From assembly GCA_002633185.1 (NCBI GenBank), contig NWBM01000003.1:100107-164106 (forward strand): a stretch of 64,000 nt of DNA, in the 5' to 3' direction. The notes beneath the pieces are model-generated. The model did no database searches, had not been told where the DNA came from, and worked only from the letters and a program-made list of their open reading frames with translations. Of the stretch, positions 47,290-55,203 are shown one piece after another. Positions within the stretch are counted from its first letter, which is position 1; every line of letters starts with the position of its first letter. The stretch is from Lachnospiraceae bacterium Phil5 (lineage in GTDB: Bacteria > Bacillota > Clostridia > TANB77 > CAG-508). The position numbers and the translations under genes were made by a program.

Positions 47290-49254
47290 TTAGTTCTCCT
47301 TTGATTTTCTTTTTGCTATTTCATTTAAGTTTGTTTCTATAAATTCGAATTCTTTCTTAGTTGGGTTAATTGCTATAATTGCAGTTGAATCTCCAACTTT
47401 TAATAATCCTTCACCTCTTGTACAAGTTGTTAAGAATTCTGCTTCACCTTCAGATAATTTAAATACTTCTCTTATATATTGAATTTCAGATTTATCTTGT
47501 GCTAAGAATAATTTTGTATCTGATGATGTTAAAACTACTTGTACTTCTTGTTTTTCATAGAAATCTTGGAATTTCTGTGAAATAACTGCTAGTGAAACAT
47601 TTCTTTTTCTAGAACGTCTTGCCATGGTATTTAAGAAGTCTACAGCTTCAGGATATGGAAGAAGCATCCATGCTTCATCAACAAGCACCCTTTTCTTTGC
47701 TGCTTTTGTTTTGTCTTCACTGTTTTTCTTAACATATTTTTCCCAAACCCATGAAAGAAGAATTTGTTGTGCAAGTGGTCTTGCAAATCTTTCTTCCAAT
47801 TGAGATATATCTAGGTTTATAAATGGCATATCTTCTAATAGTTCAAATGTAGATTGTCCATCAAAATAAGCCATTTGTCCTTTTAACTCTCTTACATATT
47901 GTTTCATTACTTTTGCTAAGTAACTGTAGTGGAATCTGTAATCTGGGTTTGTATTTTTCTTTGCTTTATGTATTAATCTTTTATACCAAGAACCTATTGT
48001 TGGCATTTCTTTCTTTTGTCTTCCTAAATAACTATCTTCTATTACACGCTCATCTCTTTTTATGTATAAGCTGTCTACATCATTAGTTATTTGTCTTGCT
48101 TTATACTCTTCTGCTACTGTTTCTGCTATAATTTGTTTTGTTAGCTCATTTACTTCAGTACTTCTTGTACTTCCTCTTGCCATTGTAATTAGTGCTTGTG
48201 TAACATCTTCAACTTTATTTTCTACATTTAAAATAACTCTCTCTTTACCAGTTATTTCATCTTTGAATAATTCAGGTTCAATATCAAATAAGTTAATAAT
48301 TGTGTTTGAATTTGGACTTATTACAACATTTACTCCACCTAATGCTTCTGCAACTAGTCCATATTCACCTTCGGCATCTAGCGCTAAGCTTTCAATTCCC
48401 ATTAAAACAGATGAACGCGCAGTTAGCGTTTTAATAGCAACAGATTTACCAGCACCAGACTTACCAAATATAACCATGTTATAGTTATTTAATTCATGAC
48501 TGAAATTATCATATAAAATTGGTAATCCTGTTTGACGGTTATATCCTAGTGGAATTCCATCTTCATGTCCAATGTCTGAACCTATGAATGGGAATACTGT
48601 TGCCATTGAGTTACGGTCAAATGTGTGTGTTTTATTTATTTTATTATCAACATATGGCATGTTAGAGTTAAATGCATCTTCTTGCATTGCCCATGCTGGC
48701 TTAATTCCAATCAATGTTTTAGCCATTTCAGCTGAAAGTAATTCTGTTTGTTTATCTAAGTCTTCTAAATTGTATGAGAATAATGTACATATAATTGAAG
48801 ATTCATATAATTTATTGAAACCTCCAGCAATTGAATCTCTTAACTCTTCTGCCTCTAATCTTTTTTGTGCTAATAATCTTTCTCTGTTTATATCTCCTCT
48901 TTCAGCTGCAACAATTCTTTCAGATTCAATTTCATTTATTCTTCTATTTAATTCTGTTTGAGATGTATTTTCTGTTATTGGTTTAATAAATACTGAAACA
49001 TTTACATCACCAAATGTATACATACTTCTTAAAAATTCTGGGAATGTACACATTCTTGGCATTGTTGAAATTATCATGCTTCTAGCGTATTTAGTTGTAC
49101 TTGATACAATTTCTATGTGATTTGTATGGGTTGCATCTACACCAGCTGGTGCTATAATGTCTTTTACCGATTTCTGATTTTTTCTTAATAAGCTTGTTTC
49201 CTTTTTTGTATCAACTTCATTTTCTTTCTTTTTATTATTTAACTTTAAATTCAT
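47290..49254 (-). CDS. virB4: VirB4-type T4SS ATPase
   Basis: 654 residues, SD AGGAGGAG. Walker A FGKSGAGKSVAIK (about 262-270), ALDAEGEYGLV, Walker B RVLVDEAWMLL (about 519), MARRSRKRNVSLAVISQ and a C-terminal RGEGLLKVGDS. This is the universal energising ATPase of T4SS and the best anchor for calling the operon. Confidence 0.95.
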   Translation of the reverse strand: MNLKLNNKKKENEVDTKKETSLLRKNQKSVKDIIAPAGVDATHTNHIEIVSSTTKYARSMIISTMPRMCTFPEFLRSMYTFGDVNVSVFIKPITENTSQTELNRRINEIESERIVAAERGDINRERLLAQKRLEAEELRDSIAGGFNKLYESSIICTLFSYNLEDLDKQTELLSAEMAKTLIGIKPAWAMQEDAFNSNMPYVDNKINKTHTFDRNSMATVFPFIGSDIGHEDGIPLGYNRQTGLPILYDNFSHELNNYNMVIFGKSGAGKSVAIKTLTARSSVLMGIESLALDAEGEYGLVAEALGGVNVVISPNSNTIINLFDIEPELFKDEITGKERVILNVENKVEDVTQALITMARGSTRSTEVNELTKQIIAETVAEEYKARQITNDVDSLYIKRDERVIEDSYLGRQKKEMPTIGSWYKRLIHKAKKNTNPDYRFHYSYLAKVMKQYVRELKGQMAYFDGQSTFELLEDMPFINLDISQLEERFARPLAQQILLSWVWEKYVKKNSEDKTKAAKKRVLVDEAWMLLPYPEAVDFLNTMARRSRKRNVSLAVISQKFQDFYEKQEVQVVLTSSDTKLFLAQDKSEIQYIREVFKLSEGEAEFLTTCTRGEGLLKVGDSTAIIAINPTKKEFEFIETNLNEIAKRKSKEN

Positions 49255-49289
49255 ATGTCTTCTCCTCCTAAAACACGGATTAAATATCT

Positions 49290-50486
49290 TTAGTTACTTT
49301 TCTTTTTTGCCATTTCTTTTACAGATTTTTCAGCTTTCTTTTCTCCAGTTAAATTTGCTTTTGATATTTGTTTTTTTGTTTCATTATATAATTCGTCTGT
49401 CATATCATATTTGTAAGCTTCTACATAATCTAATGCTCTTTGTTTTATTTCATCAGCATGTTCTCTTCTTAATTTACGTATTTTATTTGCTCTGTCTATA
49501 CTCTTTGCTGTTAAATCAATTGCTTGTTCATCTATATTTTTAGCAATTAATTCTTTTTTCTTATCTAAAACATCTTTTGCAATGTTGTATAAGCTATCAT
49601 ATTCTGCGTTAACAGATTTTCTTATGTTGATTATTTCTGAGTCGTCTCTGTTATATGCTACATATAGAAGTTCAGCTAATTCTTCAGAATTTAGAACTCT
49701 ACCACTTACACCACATGCAGATAAACCTCTTATTAATGTTTGAGCTCTTGTATATAATTCAGAAAATGCAATTCCATCAATTTCTTCTTTTGAATAGTTT
49801 TGAACTTCTCCACCAATTTCAGATTTGTAATAAGAAATAACTACATATGTATTTTGTTGTAAAACGTCTCTGTTTTGGCTTAATCTCGCAACATATCTTG
49901 TTACATCTAAACCATATTCTAAAATGTTTTCTTTTCTTCTTTTATCAAATTGAAGTTTCTTTACTATTTCCATTCTTCCATTTGCAGTTTCCTTCTTTAT
50001 TTGTGCTTCAAGAGTTTGGATTTCTTGTGAAATTTCATTCATTTTTTCTGCGTATTTGTCTATGTTTTCAGTTAAGTTAAGTCTTCTTGTTTGAACATAT
50101 AATTGAATTGGGAATCTTAAAATGTTTAAGAATTGTACGAATCCGCTTTCAACTGCAATTTTTTCTTCTTCACCAAGTAAGTCGAAGTTTACCCCTTTAC
50201 ATTGAATTACCATTACATATTCTTCACCTTTTTTTCTAAGAATCATGTTATCTACAATACTATCAAAAGCTAAGAATTTGCTCATTGATTCAATTCCTTG
50301 CATTTTAACTTCTATTCCTTTTGTTCCACCTTCATTTACTGTTTTAGCTGGGAATATTACTTTTTTACTTTGATTTTTGTTTTTCCACCATATGTAAATC
50401 ACAATTCCTATTAAAACTAAAAGCACTATAATACATATTGATATAATTGTGTAAATTAAACCTATTGTTCCACTTGCATTTTCCAT
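49290..50486 (-). CDS. T4SS protein like a detached VirB4 N-terminal part
   Basis: 398 residues with one N-terminal membrane helix (about 9-33) and a cytoplasmic domain with IRF/QTRRLNLTENIDKY, VTRYVARLSQNRDV and YVVISYY, then a coiled-coil tail. It looks like the N-terminal domain of VirB4/TraC-type proteins split from the ATPase, as in several Gram-positive conjugation systems (assignment from pattern). It overlaps no neighbour and precedes virB4 by 35 bases. Confidence 0.65.
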   Translation of the reverse strand: MENASGTIGLIYTIISICIIVLLVLIGIVIYIWWKNKNQSKKVIFPAKTVNEGGTKGIEVKMQGIESMSKFLAFDSIVDNMILRKKGEEYVMVIQCKGVNFDLLGEEEKIAVESGFVQFLNILRFPIQLYVQTRRLNLTENIDKYAEKMNEISQEIQTLEAQIKKETANGRMEIVKKLQFDKRRKENILEYGLDVTRYVARLSQNRDVLQQNTYVVISYYKSEIGGEVQNYSKEEIDGIAFSELYTRAQTLIRGLSACGVSGRVLNSEELAELLYVAYNRDDSEIINIRKSVNAEYDSLYNIAKDVLDKKKELIAKNIDEQAIDLTAKSIDRANKIRKLRREHADEIKQRALDYVEAYKYDMTDELYNETKKQISKANLTGEKKAEKSVKEMAKKKSN

Positions 50487-50487
50487 T

Positions 50488-50823
50488 TTATTCTTCCTCC
50501 TTCGTATAAGAATATACTTTTCTATTTGTCTTGAATTTAGCGTATCTAACTATAATTTCGTCTATTGAATCGCCTTCTATATTCTTCGTAAAATTCCAGC
50601 CTGTTATTTTTGGAATTTTTACAGTTCCAATTCCATAGCCTATTAGTGCCAATAGAACCAATAGAATTATTCCTAAAAATCTTAAGCCTATCGCTCCAAA
50701 TATTAGTAATAATATTCCTCCAATTGCAGCTCCTATTGCAGTTGTTATAAGTGACTTAACACTAAAGATTATTAAAATTCTTGTTTCACCTTTTAAATTT
50801 TTGGGTATATAATGCGTTGCCAT
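50488..50823 (-). CDS. PrgI/VirB3-like membrane protein
   Basis: 111 residues with two membrane helices (about 20-50 and 50-70) and an N-terminal YIPKNLKGETRI, as in PrgI-type proteins of Gram-positive T4SS. SD AAAGGAGG. Stop and next start are one base apart, implying coupling. Confidence 0.7.
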   Translation of the reverse strand: MATHYIPKNLKGETRILIIFSVKSLITTAIGAAIGGILLLIFGAIGLRFLGIILLVLLALIGYGIGTVKIPKITGWNFTKNIEGDSIDEIIVRYAKFKTNRKVYSYTKEEE

Positions 50824-50849
50824 TTTTATATTCCTCCTTTGTTATCTGA

Positions 50850-50883
50850 GTAGATTTTTGGGGACACCTCCAAAAAACATCTA
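50850..50883. repeat. REP element (locus R9)
   Basis: GTAG (50850-50853) ATTTTTGG, core GGGACACCTCC (50861-50871), AAAAAACATCTA. Here the TAG stop of the VirB2-like gene (50881-50883) overlaps the non-GTAG end, opposite to most copies. Confidence 0.9.
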
Positions 50884-51378
50884 AATATTTTTATTTTTTG
50901 CAATTATTATTGATGTTGTATTTAAGTCTGCCGATTTTTCTACTTCTGTTTCTACTCTATTCATAATATTTTGAACCAAGTTCCATATTCCTACTGCACC
51001 AAAGAAAACTATTGCTGCTATAACATATCCCACAAATTGTTGTTGTAATTTAGCTTTCTGATCTGGCTTAGCTGTAATCCATTTAATAGCCATCACTGCA
51101 AGTACTCCTAAGAATATTACAACTCCTACTGCAGCTAATATACTTCCTATAGGAGCTAATTGGGTTGCAAAGTTATCAATACTTGTTCCATCAACTGGAT
51201 TATCAGAACCTTTGTGTATAAAGCTTTTTCCAGCACTTATAATATCTCCTATTCCTCCTTCTGCAACTCTTATAGGTTCTGTTGTTGAAAGTTCAGCAGC
51301 ATTAACATTTGTTCCTAAGCTTGCAAATGCAATTATTACAATTGCTAACACTTCAATAATTCTCTTTAAATTTTTCAT
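50881..51378 (-). CDS. VirB2/TrbC-like pilin-type subunit
   Basis: 165 residues from ATG 51378 (SD GGAAGGA; TTG 51384 is less likely). Signal peptide (about 1-28, cleaved after VNA), short polar part, two hydrophobic helices (about 75-98 and 115-140), a basic stretch between (KPDQKAKLQQQ). This is the VirB2 pattern. First gene of the T4SS operon. Confidence 0.75.
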   Translation of the reverse strand: MKNLKRIIEVLAIVIIAFASLGTNVNAAELSTTEPIRVAEGGIGDIISAGKSFIHKGSDNPVDGTSIDNFATQLAPIGSILAAVGVVIFLGVLAVMAIKWITAKPDQKAKLQQQFVGYVIAAIVFFGAVGIWNLVQNIMNRVETEVEKSADLNTTSIIIAKNKNI

Positions 51379-51549
51379 CGTCAATCATCCTTCCATTTTT
51401 TGCTTTTTTCTTTTTTGGCTTGATTCATTTTTTCGTCAAAATAAATTATATTAATATAATTATAAAACACTTTTCTACAAAAAAACACCCTAAAGACTAT
51501 TATTTAATATAAATGTAATATTATAAATATATTACAAAGTTTGATTTTC

Positions 51550-51558
51550 TTACGGAAA
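51550..51558 (-). promoter_or_regulatory. TTTCCGTAA box upstream of the T4SS operon
   Basis: TTACGGAAA on +, TTTCCGTAA facing the VirB2-like gene. An imperfect partner TTACG lies 14 bases away in inverted orientation. The same box precedes both InlB-repeat genes. Confidence 0.4.
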
Positions 51559-51730
51559 AGGCACACTTCGTAATTACACTGTCAAAAATCTTTTGTTAAT
51601 TAAATATATCTTTAGGGCTTACAGGCTTTTTGCCATTTTAATTATTTATATTTATAATTTTGAAAAATATTTGTAAAATTTACTTTCTTTATATGCCTAT
51701 TTTCGTGTTTGTTATAATAAAATTGGCATA

Positions 51731-51867
51731 AAAAAAAGACACAATTATCCCAAGTTCTGTCTTAAAATATTTTGTATTTAGTTAGCATAAATTTATAGAT
51801 TATATTTATACACTATAATATTTTTTAGTAATATTTAACAAACATTACAACATAACTTGAAATTTCT
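51731..51867 (-). ncRNA. Candidate small RNA with own promoter and terminator
   Basis: Minus-strand promoter TTGACA (51897-51902), 17 bases, TAAAAT (51874-51879) and a hairpin AAGACA/TGTCTT (51758-51763 with 51736-51741) followed by eight Ts. The 137-base span has no convincing coding frame. No known RNA family is recognised. Confidence 0.4.
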
Positions 51868-51873
51868 GCAATT

Positions 51874-51902
51874 ATTTTATAATAAAAATGTCGAATTGTC
51901 AA
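51874..51902 (-). promoter_or_regulatory. Promoter of the candidate small RNA
   Basis: TTGACA-17-TAAAAT on the minus strand, divergent from the promoter at 51912. Confidence 0.55.
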
Positions 51903-51911
51903 GGGTTTGAG

Positions 51912-51940
51912 TAGACTTTTTGCTGTTTTTATGGTATAAT
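51912..51940 (+). promoter_or_regulatory. Extended -10 promoter
   Basis: TAGACT (51912-51917), 17 bases, TATAAT (51935-51940) preceded by TGG, so an extended -10. It drives the gene at 52054. Confidence 0.65.
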
Positions 51941-52053
51941 ATATTGTACATAAAGACATTGGGAGCCAGCATAATTATGCTTCCAAAATTTTTACATACA
52001 TATATGCATCAAAACAAAGAGATTTATTTTACATCAACAAGGAGGAAAACAAT

Positions 52054-52539
52054 ATGTTTACACTTATCTATCTCTTTATCCGTGCGTTTGTAACAGGCGT
52101 TAAAATTAATGGTTATGGTGATTTCCGGAGTCATTTATTGAACTGCTTAGACATATACACATTTATTTTCTGGGCTATTCTTGTAACTTTCTGGGTAATT
52201 TGTGTACATGCCAGCAAATACGATGAAAACGAGGAACACCATGCAGTGGAGCGGATTGAAGCATCTTCATTGATATTTATAATTCCGCTCGCAGTTCTCG
52301 CATCAAACGAAAAAGTGCATAACAAAAACCTTTTAAATAGCAGAACTAACAATATATGGTTTGGAATTGCATTTATTGCGCCATTCATTTATTTGCTGTT
52401 ATGCTGTTTCATAGGTAAAAAATTTGCCAAAGGAAATATCTTTTTTGCACTTTCGCAGTTTCTCTTTTATGAAGCACTTCCATTCCTTATTGGAGGAACA
52501 ATCTTTGTTGTAGCGAAGATTGTTGAGAAGATTTTTTAG
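52054..52539 (+). CDS. Unknown multi-pass membrane protein
   Basis: 161 residues, SD AAGGAGG 8 bases upstream. Four hydrophobic segments (about 1-15, 30-52, 70-85, 100-122, with a last one at 130-155), and a charged loop after residue 55 (HASKYDENEEHHAVER). No family recognised. A single-gene unit with an extended -10 promoter, long leader and a strong terminator. Codons are richer in GC than around it, as for the gene at 6607. It may be imported. Confidence 0.7.
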   Translation: MFTLIYLFIRAFVTGVKINGYGDFRSHLLNCLDIYTFIFWAILVTFWVICVHASKYDENEEHHAVERIEASSLIFIIPLAVLASNEKVHNKNLLNSRTNNIWFGIAFIAPFIYLLLCCFIGKKFAKGNIFFALSQFLFYEALPFLIGGTIFVVAKIVEKIF

Positions 52540-52560
52540 AATATATGTATGTAAAATTAA

Positions 52561-52592
52561 CCCCTTATGCAATGCATAAGGGGTCTTCTTTT
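52561..52592 (+). terminator. Intrinsic terminator
   Basis: CCCCTTATGC (52561-52570) pairs with GCATAAGGGG (52574-52583), followed by a T-rich run. Confidence 0.9.
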
Positions 52593-52597
52593 TTGTG

Positions 52598-52631
52598 AAG
52601 ATGTTTTTGGGAGGTGTCCCAAAAAATCTAT
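52598..52631. repeat. REP element (locus R10)
   Basis: AAGATGTTTTTGGG, core GGAGGTGTCCC (52610-52620), AAAAAATCTAT. The ABC-F gene's TAG stop (52628-52630) lies in it. Confidence 0.9.
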
Positions 52632-54208
52632 TCAATTCCAAGGTACTCATTATATCCAACTTCTCTATCAACAACTCCACTTTGCTTAATATCAATAATT
52701 CTATTTGCAACTGTTTGCATTAATTGGTGGTCGTGCGATGTGAATATAATGTTTCCTATAAATTTCATCATTCCATTGTTTAAAGCTGTAATACTTTCCA
52801 TATCTAAGTGATTTGTTGGTTCGTCGAAGATTAAGAAGTTTGCGCCTGAAAGCATCATTTTTGCTAGAACACATCTTACTTTTTCTCCTCCAGATAGAAC
52901 TTTTACATTTTTTAAAGCTTCTTCTCCAGAGAAAAGCATTCTTCCTAAAAAGCTTCTAACATATGTTTCATCAGGATCTTTTGAATATGTTCTTAGCCAT
53001 TCTGTAATACTTTCATCTTCAGTAAATAAATAGTTGTTATCCTTAGGAAAATAAGTGTTTGAGATTGTTGTTCCCCATACTAATTCACCTTCATCTGGCT
53101 CAAGTTCACCTGCTATAATTTGGAACAATACAGTTTTTGCAATTTCGTTATCTGCTAAAACTGCAATTTTGTCTCCTTGTTTTACTGTGAATGAAACATT
53201 GTCTAATATTTTTTGTCCATTGATTGTTTTTGAAATGTTTTTTACTTGTAATATTTCTTTTCCAGGCTCTCTATCTGGCTTGAAATCTACATATGGATAT
53301 TTTCTGTTTGATGGTTTTATTTCATCTAACTCAATTTTTTCTAATGATTTCTTTCTTGATGTTGCTTGTTTAGATTTTGAAGCATTTGCACTAAATCTTG
53401 CAATGAATTCTTGTAATTCCTTAATTTTTTCTTCTTTCTTTTTATTAGCTTCTTTCATTTGTTTTAAAGCTAATTGGCTTGATTCATACCAGAAATCATA
53501 GTTTCCAGGATATACTTTAATTTTTCCGAAGTCTACATCAGCAATGTGTGTGCATACTTTATTTAGGAAATATCTATCGTGTGAAACTACAATTACAGTA
53601 TTTTCAAAATTTATTAAGAATTCTTCTAACCATGATATGCTTTTTAAATCTAAGTCGTTTGTAGGCTCGTCTAATAGTAATATATCAGGATTTCCGAATA
53701 ATGCTTGAGCTAGTAATACTTTAACTTTTTCTTTTCCCTCAAGCTCACTCATTAATTTATAATGATTTTCTGTGTCTATTCCTAAGTTATTTAAAAGCAC
53801 TGCTGCATCAGATTCAGCATTCCATCCATCTAATTCGGCAAATCTTTCTTCTAATTTAGCAGCTTTCATTCCGTCCTCTTCTGAGAAATCTGGCTTCATA
53901 TATATTTCATTTTTTTCTTTCATGATATTGTAAAGCTCTTGATTTCCCATTATTACAGTATCTAGAACTGTGTATTCTTCATAGGCAAAGTGGTCTTGTT
54001 TTAACACTGAAAGTCTTTCTGTTTTTTCCTTAGTAACCTCGCCTTTGCTTGGTTCTAACTCTCCAGATAAAACCTTTAAGAAAGTTGATTTTCCAGCACC
54101 ATTTGCTCCTATAATACCATAACAGCATCCTTTATTAAACTTTATATTTACATCTTCAAAAAGCGTTCTTTTTCCAAATCTTACAGTTACGCCTACTGCA
54201 TTTAACAT
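52628..54208 (-). CDS. ABC-F family ATPase
   Basis: 526 residues, SD AAGGAGG. Two ABC domains: the first has Walker A GANGAGKST and DEPTNDLDL with a degenerate signature (SELEGKEK); the second has LSGGEKVR and DEPTNHLDM but a degenerate P-loop (ADNEIAKT). A basic linker joins them. There are no membrane helices. ABC-F proteins act on the ribosome. The pattern resembles YkpA/YbiT more than resistance types. Confidence 0.9.
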   Translation of the reverse strand: MLNAVGVTVRFGKRTLFEDVNIKFNKGCCYGIIGANGAGKSTFLKVLSGELEPSKGEVTKEKTERLSVLKQDHFAYEEYTVLDTVIMGNQELYNIMKEKNEIYMKPDFSEEDGMKAAKLEERFAELDGWNAESDAAVLLNNLGIDTENHYKLMSELEGKEKVKVLLAQALFGNPDILLLDEPTNDLDLKSISWLEEFLINFENTVIVVSHDRYFLNKVCTHIADVDFGKIKVYPGNYDFWYESSQLALKQMKEANKKKEEKIKELQEFIARFSANASKSKQATSRKKSLEKIELDEIKPSNRKYPYVDFKPDREPGKEILQVKNISKTINGQKILDNVSFTVKQGDKIAVLADNEIAKTVLFQIIAGELEPDEGELVWGTTISNTYFPKDNNYLFTEDESITEWLRTYSKDPDETYVRSFLGRMLFSGEEALKNVKVLSGGEKVRCVLAKMMLSGANFLIFDEPTNHLDMESITALNNGMMKFIGNIIFTSHDHQLMQTVANRIIDIKQSGVVDREVGYNEYLGIE

Positions 54209-54303
54209 TTTATTTTTCCTCCTTGTGGGTTGTTTTTATCTGCCATATTATACACTATAATCTTCTTTTTGTCTAGAAAATGTAATATTTTTTTAAATTA
54301 ATA

Positions 54304-54332
54304 TTGACATTGTTTATTTTTTATGTTATTAT
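54304..54332 (+). promoter_or_regulatory. tRNA-Arg promoter
   Basis: TTGACA (54304-54309), 17 bases, TATTAT (54327-54332). Confidence 0.8.
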
Positions 54333-54344
54333 GGTTTGTGTTAT

Positions 54345-54421
<77 letters not shown>

Positions 54422-54452
54422 AAAAAAGAACACTTTATAATGTGTTCTTTTT
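54422..54452. terminator. Bidirectional terminator
   Basis: AAAAAGAACAC and GTGTTCTTTTT around a short loop, between tRNA-Arg and the convergent unknown gene. Confidence 0.85.
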
Positions 54453-54459
54453 TATTTTT

Positions 54460-54978
54460 CTATCTCTCATAATGCTCATATTTTTCAGGATTTAATACAA
54501 TATCAACAACTTTATGCATATATGCGCCATATCTAAAATCTTTTGTCATTTCATTAATCTCATCAATTGCCTTTTTTCTATAATATGATTCCATATAATC
54601 TTTATTAGTTTGTCCTTTCATTTTAGGATAACCATCAGCCTTTCTTGAAAATGATAATCCTAAATCGTTTTGCTTTCTAAATTGTTCAATTTTTGTATCA
54701 TACAAATTTTTAATTCTACCACCATATTGTTCAACTAATAGCTGTATTAACTTGCCTTGTACAAATGAACGATCTTCTTTGTTGTATCCTCTTGTTCTAA
54801 CTTTACTACGCATTTCATCAACTGTTTTATATGCATCCATGAAATTTCCTTCTCTTGTTGCTTTGTTAATATCTATTAATTCTGATGTAAACTTTTGTAT
54901 TGGTAGTAATTCAACTTCTTTTTTCTCTTCAACTGGACCTAACATTGACTCTGTAAATGGCTTTTTAAAACCTCTCAT
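54460..54978 (-). CDS. Soluble protein of unknown function
   Basis: 172 residues, SD AAAGGAGG. Mostly helical and charged, no signal peptide or membrane segment. FSRKADGYPKMKGQTNKDYMESYYRK is a conspicuous basic stretch. Family unknown. It has its own probable promoter (55122-55151) and a GC-rich leader hairpin, so it is independently expressed rather than part of the surface-protein unit upstream. Confidence 0.65.
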   Translation of the reverse strand: MRGFKKPFTESMLGPVEEKKEVELLPIQKFTSELIDINKATREGNFMDAYKTVDEMRSKVRTRGYNKEDRSFVQGKLIQLLVEQYGGRIKNLYDTKIEQFRKQNDLGLSFSRKADGYPKMKGQTNKDYMESYYRKKAIDEINEMTKDFRYGAYMHKVVDIVLNPEKYEHYER

Positions 54979-55029
54979 ATATTTTCCTCCTTTAATAATA
55001 TGTGTTAAGCTTCTTTATTTAAATAACAA

Positions 55030-55061
55030 ATCGCCCTCTAGCCATTTTAGGCCAGAGGGCG
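55030..55061 (-). other. GC-rich leader hairpin
   Basis: TCGCCCTCT (55030-55038) pairs with AGAGGGCGA (55053-55061) plus an inner GCC/GGC helix. On the minus strand only ATTTGTTATTT follows, so it is a weak terminator, attenuator or mRNA stabiliser in the leader of the 172-residue protein gene. Confidence 0.55.
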
Positions 55062-55121
55062 AATATAATGGCTTGTTTGTTACTATATATATTCACTCTT
55101 ATGTATCAATTTATTGGTTAT

Positions 55122-55151
55122 ATTTTATCATATTTTTTAGGATTATGTCAA
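55122..55151 (-). promoter_or_regulatory. Probable promoter of the 172-residue protein gene
   Basis: TTGACA (55146-55151), 18 bases, TAAAAT (55122-55127), next to REP R11. Confidence 0.6.
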
Positions 55152-55157
55152 TATCTA

Positions 55158-55203
55158 TAGATGTTTTTTGGAGGTGTCCCAAAAACTCTACCCAAAACTC
55201 TAT
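55158..55203. repeat. REP element with doubled GTAG end (locus R11)
   Basis: TAGATGTTTTTT, core GGAGGTGTCCC (55170-55180), AAAAACTCTAC (CTAC 55188-55191), then CCAAAACTCTAT. The AGAGTTTTGGG unit is repeated, so the GTAG end is doubled. The TAG stop of the surface-protein gene lies in the last CTAT. Confidence 0.9.

Larger units (their letters stand above)
51379..52053. other. Divergent AT-rich intergenic region
   Basis: 675 bases without a protein gene. It contains TTACGGAAA at 51550-51558 (165 bases before the VirB2-like start), a TTGACA at about 51590 on the minus strand, a candidate minus-strand small RNA (51731-51867), the divergent promoters at 51874-51940 and a plus-strand leader of about 105 bases with the inverted repeat GCATAATTATGC (51968-51981). 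Confidence 0.6.

Noticed and set aside
34409-51378. Integrative conjugative element
   Set aside because: No relaxase, integrase, excisionase or direct repeats are visible, and housekeeping genes interrupt it. It may still be bounded outside the window.
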